Shown here: piece by piece, positions 51,008 through 58,968 of the stretch
How the letters are laid out: the number at the start of each line of letters is the position of its first letter
How positions within the stretch are numbered: position 1 is the stretch's first letter
Origin: Streptomyces silvae
GTDB lineage: Bacteria > Actinomycetota > Actinomycetes > Streptomycetales > Streptomycetaceae
Reading direction: 5' to 3'
Assembly: GCF_016745505.1 (NCBI RefSeq)
Contig: NZ_JAERUC010000185.1
Span: 1 to 62,902, forward strand
DNA length: 62,902 nt
Program-made: the position numbers and the translations under genes
The notes under the pieces: model-generated
Databases searched by the model: none
What the model saw: the letters and a program-made list of their open reading frames with translations, nothing else
Told to the model about the DNA's origin: nothing

Positions 51008-51049
51008 GTGGATGTGGGGGCCGCCCGGCCGGGCGGTCCCCACATCCAC
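51008..51049. terminator. Strong bidirectional terminator between glpX and whiB-like gene
   Basis: GTGGATGTGGGG (51008-51019) pairs with CCCCACATCCAC (51038-51049), and the interior CCGCCCGG/CCGGGCGG continues the stem across one G-T wobble, about 21 bp in all with almost no loop. It lies 12 nt after the glpX stop and 9 nt from the convergent stop at 51058. Confidence 0.88.
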
Positions 51050-51057
51050 AAACGGTC

Positions 51058-51423
51058 TCAGCCGGCTATGCGGCCGGTCGGCGCCGCGGCCTTGAGCTCC
51101 ACGTCCCGCCTGCGGCGGCGGGCGAGCACCACCCGGCGCTCGGCGGCGGTGAGGCCGCCCCACACCCCGTAGGGCTCGGGCTGCACGAGCGCGTGCTCCC
51201 GGCACTCCACCATCACCGGGCACCCCGCACAGACCTGTTTCGCGGCCTGCTCACGGGCCAGCCGGGCAGCAGTCGGCTCCTTCGACGGGGCGAAGAACAG
51301 CCCGGCTTCGTCCCGGCGGCACACCGCCTCCGAGTGCCAGGGCCCCGCCTGGTCCTCCCGCGCGGGTGTGCGCTGGGACGGAACGGCGGCGACCTGCAGG
51401 GGCTGATGCGGCATGTGCAGCAC
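51058..51423 (-). CDS. WhiB-family iron-sulfur transcriptional regulator
   Basis: This 121-residue protein has the four conserved cysteines at residues 35, 65, 68 and 74 (with CAGCPVMVECREHAL), the GVWGG turn (EPYGVWGGLTAAERR) and an Arg-rich C-terminal DNA-binding segment (LARRRRRDVELKA). The GTG at 51423 is chosen because AGGAG lies 6 nt upstream; an internal ATG at 51414 is an alternative. WhiB-like proteins bind [4Fe-4S] and regulate development or redox response, usually by contacting the principal sigma factor. Which paralogue this is cannot be decided from sequence alone. Confidence 0.95.
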   Translation of the reverse strand: MLHMPHQPLQVAAVPSQRTPAREDQAGPWHSEAVCRRDEAGLFFAPSKEPTAARLAREQAAKQVCAGCPVMVECREHALVQPEPYGVWGGLTAAERRVVLARRRRRDVELKAAAPTGRIAG

Positions 51424-51587
51424 GGTCCACTCCTGACGACGGCTTCGGCTTCGTGAGCGAGAGGCGATGCAGCACTCCCTACCCGCTGTACGCACGCCTA
51501 TGCACTGAGTGGTGCCGCCGTGCGGGCCCTCGCCGCGCCCCTGTACCGGCCGTTGGCCGGAATTCGCCGTGAACCGGCCGCCCGGCC

Positions 51588-52259
51588 TCAGTGGCCGAGG
51601 TGCTTGCGCAACTGCTTCTGGAGATTGGTGATGAGCTTGCCACGCTTGGGCTTTGCCTCGACGTTCCCGAACACCGAGTAGCCGTTCACGACGACCACCG
51701 GGGCTTCCGGGTCGGCGGATTCCAGTGTGTCGACCTCGAAATTGCCGAAAATGCCCGTCCCGCTGCCACGCAGCGAGATGTTCTCGGGAACCTTGATCTC
51801 GACGCTGCCGAAGATGGACGTCGCGTTGATGACCGTCAGACGCTGGCCGAACAGCGCCTCGGTCAGGTCGATCTCCACGCTGCCGAAGAGCGAGAAGGCG
51901 TTCGTGCGCCCGCCGACGCGCCAACGGCCCTTGCGGGTGGAGCTGCTGAACACCGCCACCAGATTCTCGGCGGGCCCGGACGCCCCCTCGGGACCGTAGC
52001 CGTACGGCGAGGCGCCCGGCCGGGCCGCACCTCCGGCCGCCGGCAGGTCCTGGACCAGCGGCTCCAGCTCACCGACCGTCTTCGCCCGGTAGACGAGGTC
52101 GACCCGCTCGGCGTGCTCGTCCGCGGTCAGCCGGCCCTCGGCCACGGCGTCTCGCAGGATGTCCGCGATCCGGTCACGGTCCGCGTCGGAGGCGCGGATT
52201 CCGGCGGGCGCGGGACCGGCCGGAGCGACGGGCTGCTGGGGCTGCTTCTCGAGGTCCAC
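51588..52259 (-). CDS. DUF1707 plus LiaF-type (cell wall-active antibiotics response) protein
   Basis: This 223-residue protein has an N-terminal DUF1707 (SHOCT-like) domain, IRASDADRDRIADILRDAVAEGRLTADEHAERVDLVYRAKTVGELEPLVQDLP (residues about 20-75), a flexible Gly/Pro linker, and a C-terminal repeated beta domain: NAFSLFGSVEIDLTEA, ATSIFGSVEIKVPE, GTGIFGNFEVD and GYSVFGNVEAKP. These four FG(S/N)(V/F)E repeats are the LiaF/toast-rack pattern. There is no membrane helix. TAGTCT (52266-52271) lies 6 nt before the GTG, so it is probably leaderless. A role in envelope stress is suggested by family. Confidence 0.9.
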   Translation of the reverse strand: MDLEKQPQQPVAPAGPAPAGIRASDADRDRIADILRDAVAEGRLTADEHAERVDLVYRAKTVGELEPLVQDLPAAGGAARPGASPYGYGPEGASGPAENLVAVFSSSTRKGRWRVGGRTNAFSLFGSVEIDLTEALFGQRLTVINATSIFGSVEIKVPENISLRGSGTGIFGNFEVDTLESADPEAPVVVVNGYSVFGNVEAKPKRGKLITNLQKQLRKHLGH

Positions 52260-52462
52260 CGGACCAGACTACCCAAACGCGATAGATCGCGACCAGTACC
52301 TCTCCGGCCTCGCTCGGAAGAAGCGGAGGAATCCGCCGTACGGGATCAGGCGCCCCCGGGTGAGCCTTACCTCACAGGCCCGGCGCGTCGGCGGCGTTCT
52401 ACCCTGGTGGATGCGCTGCCCAAGGGTGGTCAGCTGCTGTCGCCGAGTGAGGAATGGCCGTA

Positions 52463-54130
52463 ATGCCAGAGTTTGCGTACTCCGATCTGCTCCCCCTGGG
52501 GGAGGACACCACGCCGTACCGGCTGGTGACCGCCGACGGCGTCTCGACCTTCGAGGCCGACGGCCGTACGTTCCTCAAGGTGGCTCCGGAGGCCCTGCGC
52601 ACGCTGGCGGCCGAGGCCATGCACGACATCTCCCACTACCTGCGCCCCGCCCACCTGGCGCAGCTGCGGCGCATCGTGGACGACCCCGAGGCCTCCTCCA
52701 ACGACAAGTTCGTGGCGCTGGACCTCCTGAAGAACGCGAACATCGCCGCGGCGGGTGTCCTGCCGATGTGCCAGGACACCGGCACGGCGATCGTCATGGG
52801 CAAGCGCGGACAGAACGTGCTCACCGAGGGCGGTGACGAGGAGGCCCTGTCGCACGGCATCTTCGACGCGTACACCAAGCTCAACCTGCGGTACTCGCAG
52901 ATGGCCCCGCTGACCATGTGGGACGAGAAGAACACCGGTTCCAACCTCCCGGCCCAGATCGAGCTGTACGCGACCGACGGCGGCGCGTACAAGTTCCTCT
53001 TCATGGCCAAGGGCGGCGGCTCGGCCAACAAGTCGTTCCTCTTCCAGGAGACCAAGGCGGTCCTCAACGAGGCCTCCATGATGAAGTTCCTGGAGGAGAA
53101 GATCCGTTCGCTGGGTACGGCGGCCTGCCCGCCCTACCACCTGGCGATCGTCGTCGGCGGTACGTCGGCCGAGTTCGCGCTGAAGACCGCCAAGTACGCC
53201 TCCGCGCACTACCTGGACGAGCTGCCCGCCGAGGGCTCCCCGACCGGCCACGGCTTCCGGGACAAGGAGCTGGAGGAGAAGGTCTTCGAGCTGACGCAGA
53301 AGATCGGTATCGGCGCGCAGTTCGGCGGCAAGTACTTCTGCCACGACGTGCGGGTCGTCCGCCTGCCCCGGCACGGCGCCTCGCTGCCGGTCGCGATCGC
53401 CGTGTCCTGCTCGGCGGACCGCCAGGCCACCGCGAAGATCACCGCCGAGGGCGTCTTCCTGGAGCAGCTGGAGACGGACCCGGCGCGCTTCCTGCCGGAC
53501 ACCACGGACGAGCACCTCGACGAGGCGGGTGACGTCGTGAAGATCGACCTGAACCGCCCCATGGACGACGTCCTCGCCGAGCTGACCAAGTACCCGGTCA
53601 AGACCCGGCTCTCGCTGACCGGCCCGCTGGTCGTGGCGCGCGACATCGCGCACGCCAAGATCAAGGAGCGGCTGGACGCGGGCGAGGAGATGCCGCAGTA
53701 CCTGAAGGACCACCCGGTCTACTACGCGGGCCCGGCGAAGACCCCCGAGGGGTACGCCTCCGGCTCCTTCGGCCCGACGACGGCCGGCCGTATGGACAGC
53801 TACGTCGCGCAGTTCCAGGCGGCGGGCGGCTCCAAGGTGATGCTCGCCAAGGGCAACCGGTCCAAGCAGGTCACCGACGCGTGCGACGCGCACGGCGGCT
53901 TCTACCTCGGCTCGATCGGCGGCCCCGCCGCGCGTCTCGCGCAGGACTGCATCAAGAAGGTCGAGGTCGTCGAGTACGAGGAGCTCGGCATGGAGGCGGT
54001 CTGGCGGATCGAGGTCGAGGACTTCCCCGCGTTCATCGTGGTCGACGACAAGGGCAACGACTTCTTCACCGAGCCCGCCCCGGCCCCCACCTTCACCAGC
54101 ATCCCGGTCCGCGGCCCCGGCCTCGGCTGA
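52463..54130 (+). CDS. Fumarate hydratase, class I (iron-sulfur)
   Basis: This 555-residue enzyme combines the alpha and beta parts of class I fumarases in one chain. Features are VLPMCQDTGTAIVMGKRGQ (cluster cysteine), NTGSNLPAQIELYATDGGAYKFLFMAKGGGSANKSFLFQE, AACPPYHLAIVVGGTSAEFALK, and a C-terminal swivelling domain with GPAKTPEGYASGSFGPTTAGRMDSYVAQF. The ATG at 52463 has GAGGA at a 9-nt spacing; an ATG at 52454 lies too close to it. It interconverts fumarate and malate in the TCA cycle. A class II enzyme follows immediately. Confidence 0.96.
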   Translation: MPEFAYSDLLPLGEDTTPYRLVTADGVSTFEADGRTFLKVAPEALRTLAAEAMHDISHYLRPAHLAQLRRIVDDPEASSNDKFVALDLLKNANIAAAGVLPMCQDTGTAIVMGKRGQNVLTEGGDEEALSHGIFDAYTKLNLRYSQMAPLTMWDEKNTGSNLPAQIELYATDGGAYKFLFMAKGGGSANKSFLFQETKAVLNEASMMKFLEEKIRSLGTAACPPYHLAIVVGGTSAEFALKTAKYASAHYLDELPAEGSPTGHGFRDKELEEKVFELTQKIGIGAQFGGKYFCHDVRVVRLPRHGASLPVAIAVSCSADRQATAKITAEGVFLEQLETDPARFLPDTTDEHLDEAGDVVKIDLNRPMDDVLAELTKYPVKTRLSLTGPLVVARDIAHAKIKERLDAGEEMPQYLKDHPVYYAGPAKTPEGYASGSFGPTTAGRMDSYVAQFQAAGGSKVMLAKGNRSKQVTDACDAHGGFYLGSIGGPAARLAQDCIKKVEVVEYEELGMEAVWRIEVEDFPAFIVVDDKGNDFFTEPAPAPTFTSIPVRGPGLG

Positions 54131-54140
54131 CCGCACACCC

Positions 54141-54182
54141 GACGGAGGGGCGCGCCCGGTTCGCCGGACGCGCCCCTCCGTC
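54141..54182 (+). terminator. Terminator of the class I fumarase gene
   Basis: GACGGAGGGGCGCG (54141-54154) pairs perfectly with CGCGCCCCTCCGTC (54169-54182), followed by GTTT. It lies 10 nt after the stop codon and separates the two fumarase genes transcriptionally. Confidence 0.85.
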
Positions 54183-54197
54183 GTTTGCGGACGTGCC

Positions 54198-54272
54198 GGG
54201 CTCCGGTGGGCGCCTCCCTGGGGCCCGGTGGGCCCTCGGGGCCGGGTGGGCGCTCCGGGCCCGGTGGACGCG
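54198..54272. repeat. Degenerate G-rich tandem repeat, four units
   Basis: Four units of 16-22 bp share the pattern GGGC-CCGGTGGGC: 54198-54219, 54220-54237, 54238-54256 and 54257-54272. They lie between the fumarase terminator and the fumC start. Confidence 0.65.
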
Positions 54273-54376
54273 TGAACGTCGTGGCCGGGTGTGATCCGTC
54301 CGGGGGGCCTGGGCAGGAGTAGCGGGGAATACGGCGGGCGCGGACCGTGCTCGCCTCAGCAGGAGGTAGGAACACC

Positions 54377-55780
54377 ATGGGCGAACCGGCCGAGGACACG
54401 CAGTACCGCGTCGAGCACGACTCGATGGGCGAGGTGAGGGTGCCCGCGCACGCGAAGTGGCGGGCACAGACACAGCGCGCGGTGGAGAACTTCCCGATCT
54501 CGGGGCAACGGCTGGAGCGGGCCCACATCGAGGCCCTGGCCCGGATCAAGGCCGCGGCGGCGAAGGTCAACGCCGAGCTGAAGGTGCTGGATCCGGACAT
54601 CGCGGACGCGATCCAGGAGGCCGCCGCCGAGGTGGTGGCGGGGCGCTGGGACGAGCACTTCCCGGTCGACGTGTTCCAGACGGGCTCCGGAACGTCGTCC
54701 AACATGAACACCAACGAGGTCGTGGCGACGCTCGCCACGGAGCGGCTGGGGCGTGAGGTCCACCCCAACGACCACGTCAACGCCTCCCAGTCGTCGAACG
54801 ACGTGTTCCCTTCGTCGATCCACATCGCGGCGACCGCCGCCGTCACCGCGGACCTGATTCCGGCGCTCGAACACCTGGCCGCTTCCCTGGAGCGGAAATC
54901 GGCCGAATTCTCGGAGGTCGTGAAGTCGGGCCGTACGCATCTGATGGACGCCACCCCCGTCACCCTGGGGCAGGAGTTCGGCGGTTACGCGGCGCAGATC
55001 CGGCACGGCGTCGAGCGGCTGCACGCCTCGCTCCCCCGGCTCGCCGAACTCCCCCTGGGCGGTACGGCGGTGGGCACAGGGATCAACACCCCGCCCGGCT
55101 TCTCCGCCGCGGTGATCGCCGAGGTCGCCCGCACGACCGGGCTGCCGCTCACCGAGGCCCGCAACCACTTCGAGGCGCAGGGCGCCCGTGACGGGCTCGT
55201 CGAGACCTCGGGCCAGCTCCGTACGATCGCGGTCTCGCTCACCAAGATCTCCAACGACCTGCGCTGGATGGCCTCCGGCCCCCGTACGGGTCTCGCGGAG
55301 ATCAGCCTGCCCGACCTCCAGCCGGGGTCCTCGATCATGCCGGGCAAGGTCAACCCGGTCGTCCCGGAGGCCGTGCTCATGGTCGCGGCCCAGGTCACCG
55401 GCAACGACGCCACGGTCGCCGTCGCGGGAGCCGCCGGGAACTTCGAGCTCAACGTCATGCTCCCGGTGATCGCGAAGAACCTGCTGGAGTCGGTGCGGCT
55501 GCTCACCAACGCCTCCCGGCTGCTCGCCGACCGCACGGTCGACGGCATCACGGCCCATGCGGAGCGGGCCCGGCAGTACGCGGAGTCCTCGCCCTCGGTC
55601 GTGACCCCGCTGAACAAGTACATCGGCTACGAGGAGGCCGCGAAGGTCGCCAAGAAGTCCCTGGCCGACGGCACGACGATCCGGGAGACCGTGCTGGCCG
55701 GAGGATACGTCGAGCGCGGCGACCTGACGCTGGAACAGCTGAACGAGGCCCTGGACGTGTTGCGTATGACCCGTCCCTGA
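54377..55780 (+). CDS. fumC: Fumarate hydratase, class II
   Basis: This 467-residue enzyme of the fumarase/aspartase superfamily starts EYRVEHDSMGEVRVPAHAKW-like (residues 8-27), and has FQTGSGTSSNMNTNEV, GRTHLMDATPVTLGQEFGGY (with the catalytic His) and the superfamily signature GSSIMPGKVNPV near residues 317-328. The ATG at 54377 follows AGGAGGTAGG. It does not need an Fe-S cluster, so the pair covers both iron-replete and oxidative conditions, as inferred from the two classes. Confidence 0.97.
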   Translation: MGEPAEDTQYRVEHDSMGEVRVPAHAKWRAQTQRAVENFPISGQRLERAHIEALARIKAAAAKVNAELKVLDPDIADAIQEAAAEVVAGRWDEHFPVDVFQTGSGTSSNMNTNEVVATLATERLGREVHPNDHVNASQSSNDVFPSSIHIAATAAVTADLIPALEHLAASLERKSAEFSEVVKSGRTHLMDATPVTLGQEFGGYAAQIRHGVERLHASLPRLAELPLGGTAVGTGINTPPGFSAAVIAEVARTTGLPLTEARNHFEAQGARDGLVETSGQLRTIAVSLTKISNDLRWMASGPRTGLAEISLPDLQPGSSIMPGKVNPVVPEAVLMVAAQVTGNDATVAVAGAAGNFELNVMLPVIAKNLLESVRLLTNASRLLADRTVDGITAHAERARQYAESSPSVVTPLNKYIGYEEAAKVAKKSLADGTTIRETVLAGGYVERGDLTLEQLNEALDVLRMTRP

Positions 55781-55824
55781 CGCGTAACGCACCGTACGGG
55801 CGGGTGCGTCCCTAAGATCTCTTC

Positions 55825-56553
55825 ATGACAGCGACGGACGCGGGTACGGGAGCAGGCTCCGGGGCGGGTGCGGGGGACGGTGTGCGCTGGTCGCCGGGGG
55901 ACCGGATCCTCTGGCGCTACCGGGACAACGAGAGACCCCGCCCCGGTGAGACCGGTGGCGGCCGGGCGGTCCACATCTGCCGGCCGGTCACCGTCGTGCA
56001 GGACACCGACGAGCTGCTGGCGGTCTGGATGGCGTCCGGCACCGAGTGTGTGCGGCCGGTCCTCGCCGACGGCACCCAGGTGCACGCCGAGCCGCTCGCC
56101 ACCCGCTACACCCGCCCGCGCACGACGGTGCGCTCCCGGTGGTTCGGCTCGGGCGTGCTCAAGCTCGCCCGGCCGGGCGACCCCTGGTCGGTGTGGTTGT
56201 TCTGGGACCGCGGCTGGCTCTTCCGCAACTGGTACGTCAACCTCGAGGAGCCCCGCTCACGCTGGGCGGGCGGGGTCGATTCGCAGGACCACTTCCTGGA
56301 CATCTCCGTACGTCCCGACCACAGCTGGGAGTGGCTCGACGAGGACGAGTTCGCACAGGCCCAGCGGGTCGGCCTGATGGACGAGGCCACCGCCCGGCGG
56401 GTGCGTGAGGCGGGGCTGGCGGCCGTCGAGGTGATCCAGCGCTGGGGCTCCCCGTTCAGCGACGGCTGGGAGCACTGGCGGCCCGACCCCCGGTGGCAGG
56501 TCCCGCCGCTGCCGGATGACTGGGACCGCACCCCCGCTCCCACGCCGCCGTGA
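55825..56553 (+). CDS. DUF402-domain protein
   Basis: This 242-residue protein has the DUF402 fold: VRWSPGDRILWRYRD at the start, then GVLKLARPGDPWSVWLFWDRGWLFRNWYVNLEEP and GVDSQDHFLDISVRPDHSWEWLDEDEFAQAQRVGLMDEATAR. The Asp/Glu pattern in the second half binds metal in relatives with nucleoside diphosphatase activity. TAAGAT (55813-55818) lies 6 nt before the ATG, a leaderless promoter. It follows fumC by 44 nt. Confidence 0.9.
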   Translation: MTATDAGTGAGSGAGAGDGVRWSPGDRILWRYRDNERPRPGETGGGRAVHICRPVTVVQDTDELLAVWMASGTECVRPVLADGTQVHAEPLATRYTRPRTTVRSRWFGSGVLKLARPGDPWSVWLFWDRGWLFRNWYVNLEEPRSRWAGGVDSQDHFLDISVRPDHSWEWLDEDEFAQAQRVGLMDEATARRVREAGLAAVEVIQRWGSPFSDGWEHWRPDPRWQVPPLPDDWDRTPAPTPP

Positions 56554-56745
56554 GACCCTTGATGCACCCCAGGGGGGCAAACGTAGGATCGCCCTCCGAG
56601 AACCGCTCCGCCGGACCGATGCGCCACAACCGGCGTGACCGGACAGGGGCCTGACCACCAGTCACCGCACGCATCGCATGAGTCACACGGCTTACGGAGC
56701 CGGGTGGGCCGTGCGTCGCACGCACCACTACGAGGGGGTGGAGAC

Positions 56746-56940
56746 GTGTTCGCTTATCCCTGCCCGGCCACCGGCAGAACCCTTGCCGGCATGCCTGCCG
56801 GGCGTACGGTTTCGGCCCCTTTTCCATGGGCATCCGGTGACAGCCGTTGTTCTCACCGCTCTTGCCGGGGCACAGTGGCGCAGCCCCCCGAGGTGATTGC
56901 CTCATACAACCGGCCCGGACGGACGGAATCCCACGCGTGA
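56746..56940 (+). CDS. Possible small leader protein overlapping the SpoIIE gene start
   Basis: A 64-residue frame starts GTG with GGTGGAG ahead and ends at TGA (56938-56940), overlapping the next GTG as GTGA. It begins VFAYPCPATGRTLAGMPAGR. Its codon use is weaker in G/C at third positions than that of its neighbours, so it may be non-coding leader DNA. It is reported because the coupled overlap is typical of real genes. Confidence 0.3.
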   Translation: MFAYPCPATGRTLAGMPAGRTVSAPFPWASGDSRCSHRSCRGTVAQPPEVIASYNRPGRTESHA

Positions 56941-58880
56941 CGGAGCACCCCACCTCCCACGAAGGCCGGCAGCCCCTCGCCGCCCGGCCGCAGGAACGCG
57001 CCCGGCCCCGGCAGGAGGAGGCCCCGCAGGGCGCCGCTGCCACCGCCGCGATCCCCGGCCCTTCCCCGGCGCCTCACCCGGCGAAGGGCCCGGGCCCGAA
57101 CGCCGTACCGAATCCGGCGCCCGGCGCCGAGGGCGCCGCACCCGTCGCCGACACGCAGACGCTCAGCCGCCGCGAGGGGGACCGGCTGCGTTTCGTCGGC
57201 GCGGCGACCCGCCGGATCGCGCGCGGCATAGACCTGGACGAGATCGTGCTGGGCCTGTGCCGGGCGAGCGTGCCCACGTTCTCCGACGCCATACTCGTGT
57301 ACCTCCGCGACCCGCTCCCGGTGGGCGACGAGCGGCCCGTCAACCCCTTCGTGCTGCGGCTGCGGCGCACCGACCGGCTGCGGCTGGCCGACGAGGAGAG
57401 CGAGACCGGGCCTGAGGGCGAGCGGCTGCGGCTGCCCGTCACCGACCCGCAGGCCGGGCTGCTGCCCGCCGCCGACCTGTGCGAGATCCGGGCGGGCGGT
57501 GCGCTGGCCGAGGTGCTGCGCGGGGTGCGGCCCGTCTTCGGGGACTCCGCCGCGGCCCGCGTCGCCCTGCCCGAGCTGCTGGGGGCGGGGCGGACCGTAC
57601 CGACCGGGCACCGGGCGATCCTGGCTCCGCTGCGGGGCCGCCGCCGGGTCATCGGCGCCGCCGTCTTCCTGCGCGGCACGGACCGTCCGCCGTTCGAGGC
57701 GAACGACCTCCTGGTCGCCGCCCAGCTGGCCACCCACACCGCGCTCGGCATCGACAAGGCCGTGCTGTACGGCCGCGAGGCGTACATCGCCGACGAGCTC
57801 CAGCGCACGATGCTCCCCGACTCGCTGCCGCAGCCCACGGGCGTACGCCTGGCCTCGCGCTACCTCCCGGCCGCGGAGACGGCCCGTGTCGGCGGGGACT
57901 GGTACGACGCGATCCCGCTGCCCGGCAGCCGGGTCGCCCTGGTCGTCGGGGACGTGATGGGGCACTCCATGACGTCCGCCGCGATCATGGGCCAGCTCCG
58001 CACCACCGCGCAGACCCTGGCCGGCCTCGACCTGCCGCCGCAGGAGGTCCTGCACCACCTCGACGAGCAGGCGCAGCGGCTCGGCAGCGACCGCATGGCG
58101 ACCTGCCTGTACGCGGTGTACGACCCCGTCGCCCACCGCATCACCATCGCCAACGCCGGTCATCCGCCGCCCGTGCTCCTCCATCTGGGCGGCCGGGCCG
58201 AGGTGCTGCGGGTGCCTCCGGGCGCCCCGATCGGGGTCGGCGGGGTCGATTTCGAGGCGGTCGAACTGGACGCCCCGGCGGGGGCCACGCTGCTGCTGTA
58301 CACGGACGGCCTGGTGGAGTCCCGGATGCGGGACGTCTGGACGGGTATCGAGATCCTGCGGGAGCGGCTCGCCGCCACCGCCCAGCTCACCGGCCCGGAC
58401 CATTCGCCGCCGCTGGAGGCGCTCTGCGACGACGTGCTGGACATGCTCGGCCCGGGTGACCGGGACGACGACATCGCGCTGCTGGCGGCGCGGTTCGACG
58501 GGATCGCGCCGAGCGATGTCGCGTACTGGTTCCTGGAGCCGGAGGACGCGGCGCCCGGCCGGGCCCGCAGGCTGGCCCGCAGGGCGCTGAGCCGGTGGGG
58601 CCTGGACGACCTCTCGGACGAGGTGGAGCTGCTGGTCAGCGAGGTGGTGACCAATGCCGTGCGCTACGCGGAGCGGCCGGTGACGCTGCGGCTGCTGCGC
58701 ACGGACATCCTGCGCTGCGAGGTCGGCGACGACTCCCCTCAGCTGCCCCGGCAGCGGCGTGCCCGGGAGACGGACGAGGGCGGACGCGGGCTGTTCCTGG
58801 TCAACCGGCTGGCCCGGCGGTGGGGGGCGACCCGGCTCTCCACGGGCAAGGTCGTCTGGTTCGAGATGGCCACGCCGTGA
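56937..58880 (+). CDS. GAF-SpoIIE phosphatase with C-terminal ATPase domain
   Basis: This 647-residue protein has a Pro/Ala-rich disordered start of about 75 residues, a GAF-like sensor (about 80-290, with RRVIGAAVFLRGTDRPPFEANDLLVAAQLATHTALGID), a PP2C SpoIIE domain (about 300-505, with GGDWYDAIPLPGSRVALVVGDVMGHSM and DDDIALLAARFDGI) and a HATPase_c_2 domain (about 530-645, with ELLVSEVVTNAVRYAERP and DEGGRGLFLVNRLARRWG). The GTG at 56937 has GGACGGA upstream and overlaps the preceding small frame. It has the same architecture as the protein at 17091, without the PAS domains, and should act on an anti-anti-sigma factor. A bidirectional terminator follows. Confidence 0.92.
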   Translation: MTEHPTSHEGRQPLAARPQERARPRQEEAPQGAAATAAIPGPSPAPHPAKGPGPNAVPNPAPGAEGAAPVADTQTLSRREGDRLRFVGAATRRIARGIDLDEIVLGLCRASVPTFSDAILVYLRDPLPVGDERPVNPFVLRLRRTDRLRLADEESETGPEGERLRLPVTDPQAGLLPAADLCEIRAGGALAEVLRGVRPVFGDSAAARVALPELLGAGRTVPTGHRAILAPLRGRRRVIGAAVFLRGTDRPPFEANDLLVAAQLATHTALGIDKAVLYGREAYIADELQRTMLPDSLPQPTGVRLASRYLPAAETARVGGDWYDAIPLPGSRVALVVGDVMGHSMTSAAIMGQLRTTAQTLAGLDLPPQEVLHHLDEQAQRLGSDRMATCLYAVYDPVAHRITIANAGHPPPVLLHLGGRAEVLRVPPGAPIGVGGVDFEAVELDAPAGATLLLYTDGLVESRMRDVWTGIEILRERLAATAQLTGPDHSPPLEALCDDVLDMLGPGDRDDDIALLAARFDGIAPSDVAYWFLEPEDAAPGRARRLARRALSRWGLDDLSDEVELLVSEVVTNAVRYAERPVTLRLLRTDILRCEVGDDSPQLPRQRRARETDEGGRGLFLVNRLARRWGATRLSTGKVVWFEMATP

Positions 58881-58902
58881 CCCGCTGATCTCCGAGGCGG
58901 GA

Positions 58903-58949
58903 AACGGGTGAGGGGCGGGTGCCGGCACGGCACCCGCCCCTCACCCGTT
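58903..58949. terminator. Bidirectional terminator between SpoIIE and PBP genes
   Basis: A perfect 22-bp stem (58903-58924 with 58928-58949) with a GCA loop lies between two convergent genes. It is the strongest hairpin of the window. Confidence 0.88.
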
Positions 58950-58968
58950 CATCTGTCCGCAGCCGTCG

